In this document: positions 43,890-45,056 of the stretch, piece after piece
How the letters are laid out: each line of letters starts with the position of its first letter
Numbering within the stretch: position 1 is the first letter of the stretch
Source of the DNA: Streptococcus ovis DSM 16829
Lineage (GTDB): Bacteria; Bacillota; Bacilli; Lactobacillales; Streptococcaceae
Reading direction: 5' to 3'
Length of the DNA: 45,056 nt
Assembly: GCF_000380125.1 (NCBI RefSeq)
Contig: NZ_KB904585.1
Span: 17,217 to 62,272, forward strand
Position numbers and translations under genes: made by a program
The notes under the pieces: generated by a model
The model's database searches: none
Told to the model about the DNA's origin: nothing
What the model saw: the letters and a program-made list of their open reading frames with translations, nothing else

Positions 43890-44640
43890 GTTCTTATGGC
43901 ACAAGCACTGATACTTCCTCTGTTGCGAACCTTTGTTGTAAAGGGATGAAAAAAACTGAGGCTTTAGAGTAGACATCGCCAGAACTTGTTCGAGATAACG
44001 ATTCCCTTACGTGATGTGCGAGGATTTTTAATGCCCACACTTTCGTAAGAATCTGGACAAAGTCCAGCCCAAGAGCTCAAGTGTCCAGTTATCGGAAACT
44101 GCTCCATGTTTGTATCTACCTCCACAATAAAGAAAGATGTTATTAGATAGTCAGTGACTGGAATGGGCATCTAAAACGATCATCTCTTCTTAAAAATGAG
44201 TGAGATAGTTGTTAATCAGTTCTTCCAAGAGCTGAATGTACTTTTTATAAAGGGCATAAATGCGTATAACATAAAGCGATGAGGTTCTGAGAAATAGTCG
44301 CCAAGCGCCTTGACTAAATCTGTGGAACTTTTTTCAAGCTAGTGAAGATAGGCTGTTGAGCACTTCTCTCACTGATTTGGAGCTTATCACATAATAGTTC
44401 TATCAAGTCTCGTCCCGAGCTTCTCATAGTGTCTTCAATCTATACGCTTGCGAATTGTGTAGTATCTTATGGATGCTTATTCCTAGACTCGACAAAGTGT
44501 TTGCGCTGACAGTTCGAGTCTCTTGTTCTTAAATCGTTTCGTCAAGGACAAAACTTTTCGGAAACAGTCCAATTATGGTCAACTTGGGCATCCAAAAGAC
44601 ATCCTTTTTATAAATTTTTTGCCAGAAACAGCTTTTATTA
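43890..44640 (-). pseudogene. IS110-family transposase remnant
   Basis: The minus strand encodes IEVDTNMEQFPITGHLSSWA followed by GLCPDSYESVG (about 44130-44020), then NPRTSRKGIV. This is the conserved C-terminal region of IS110/IS116/IS902 transposases. Upstream frames to about 44640 are broken by several stops, and downstream sequence ends without a full C-terminus. Inactive debris. Confidence 0.65.
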
Positions 44641-45056
44641 TGGCTTCAAGCCAGTTTTTCTCGTAGAGAAAAATGAGAAAACCACCAGCTAAGCTGGTGG
44701 CTGATAAGGCTTCTAGCTTCCATTTATTTTTCCAAGTATCATCTAATTGTTCAGGTTAGATACAGAAAGGAGTAAAATAGTCCAATGGACTATTTTAGCA
44801 ATGGCTAAAACCAGTTATAGTTTATCACACACCAAATGGATATGCAAATATCACATTGTCTTCACTCCGAAGTATCGTAGAAAATCCATCTACTATAAAA
44901 TTAGACAAAACTTCATCGAGATTTTCCGTCATCTATGTCAGTACAAAGGAGTAGAAATTATAGAAGGGCAGATGATGCCAGATCACGTTCACATGCTTGT
45001 GCTGATACCACCCAAACTAGCGATTTCCGATTTTATGGGATATTTAAAAAGTAAGA
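44641..45056 (+). mobile_element. IS200/IS605-family element, left part (cut by window edge)
   Basis: Contains the start of tnpA (44801) preceded by a series of short hairpins: TGGC-TTCAA-GCCA (44641-44653), TTTTTCTC-GTA-GAGAAAAA (44655-44673), CCACCAGC-TAA-GCTGGTGG (44682-44700) and AAAATAGTCC-AAT-GGACTATTTT (44774-44796). IS200-type elements lack terminal inverted repeats and use subterminal hairpins recognised by TnpA. The exact left boundary cannot be fixed here; the third hairpin is the most likely left-end structure. Confidence 0.75.
44801..45056 (+). CDS. tnpA: IS200/IS605 transposase TnpA (Y1 HUH), N-terminal part
   Basis: The frame begins MAKTSYSLSHTKWICKYHIV and continues FTPKYRRKSIYYK to the window edge after 85 codons. 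The HUH metal-binding motif is DHVHML (about 63-68), preceded by EIIEGQMMP. The catalytic Tyr would lie beyond the window. It transposes single-stranded DNA. AAAGGAG lies at 44766-44772, 28 bases before the ATG, with a 23-base hairpin in between. If the hairpin folds, the effective spacing is five bases. A tiny overlapping frame begins at ATG 44785. Confidence 0.92.
   Translation, partial: MAKTSYSLSHTKWICKYHIVFTPKYRRKSIYYKIRQNFIEIFRHLCQYKGVEIIEGQMMPDHVHMLVLIPPKLAISDFMGYLKSK

Noticed and set aside
43964-44170. 68-codon minus-strand frame as an independent gene
   Set aside because: Its sequence is the conserved C-terminal region of an IS110-type transposase, so it is a fragment of that element.
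1-45056. CRISPR arrays, tRNA or rRNA genes, prophage genes
   Set aside because: No regularly spaced repeats, cloverleaf or ribosomal RNA sequence and no phage structural genes were seen on either strand.

Overview
The window reads as the chromosome of a low-GC Firmicute of the genus Streptococcus, most likely Streptococcus suis or a close relative. This is inferred from the tagatose lac genes, the vicRKX operon with a single-TM VicK, the pbp2b-recR-ddl-murF neighbourhood, a RofA-like regulator facing a pilus/adhesin-type surface protein, and remnants of IS families common in that group. Species cannot be proven from the sequence alone. No tRNA, rRNA, CRISPR array or replication origin was seen.

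Layout. 1-3547: the lac (tagatose-6-phosphate) operon on the minus strand, lacR | lacA-lacB-lacC-lacD (lacD runs off the left edge), with clear promoters before lacR and lacA. 3717-5565: housekeeping genes plsC (-) and trmN6 plus a GIY-YIG protein (+). 5801-12515: a surface-adhesion locus, a 1646-residue thioester/Cna-type wall-anchored protein (-) divergent from a RofA/Nra-like regulator (+). 12620-19083: lrgAB, a GNAT acetyltransferase, cshA, a PH-domain protein, prfC and a YwaF-type membrane protein, all minus. 19104-22463: murF and ddl (-) flank folT (+), which lies under a clear THF riboswitch. 22808-26483: an accessory block with a frameshifted AraC-type regulator, a serine beta-lactamase-like hydrolase and an MFS transporter. 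26825-34085: flotillin, recR, pbp2b, then vicX-vicK-vicR, all minus. 34216-35920: gene debris, comprising a frameshifted membrane protein and IS1182/ISL3 remnants. 36041-41906: three CPBP-type and one PrsW-type putative membrane proteases followed upstream by a two-component system, all minus. 42112-43423: a ccdA-tlpA thiol-redox pair (+). 43424-45056: IS110-type debris and the start of an IS200/IS605 element.

How they work together. The lac genes convert galactose-6-phosphate to triose phosphates. murF, ddl, pbp2b and VicRK form a cell-wall axis. PBP2b carries residues at positions that I recall being linked to reduced penicillin susceptibility. The RofA-like regulator/thioester adhesin pair looks like a reduced FCT-type locus without a sortase or pilus backbone in view. 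The most unusual accessory region is the cluster of four putative intramembrane proteases from two unrelated families beside a two-component system, with two small unassigned reading frames in its gaps. The most precise regulatory element is the THF riboswitch, where antiterminator, terminator and ribosome binding site overlap.
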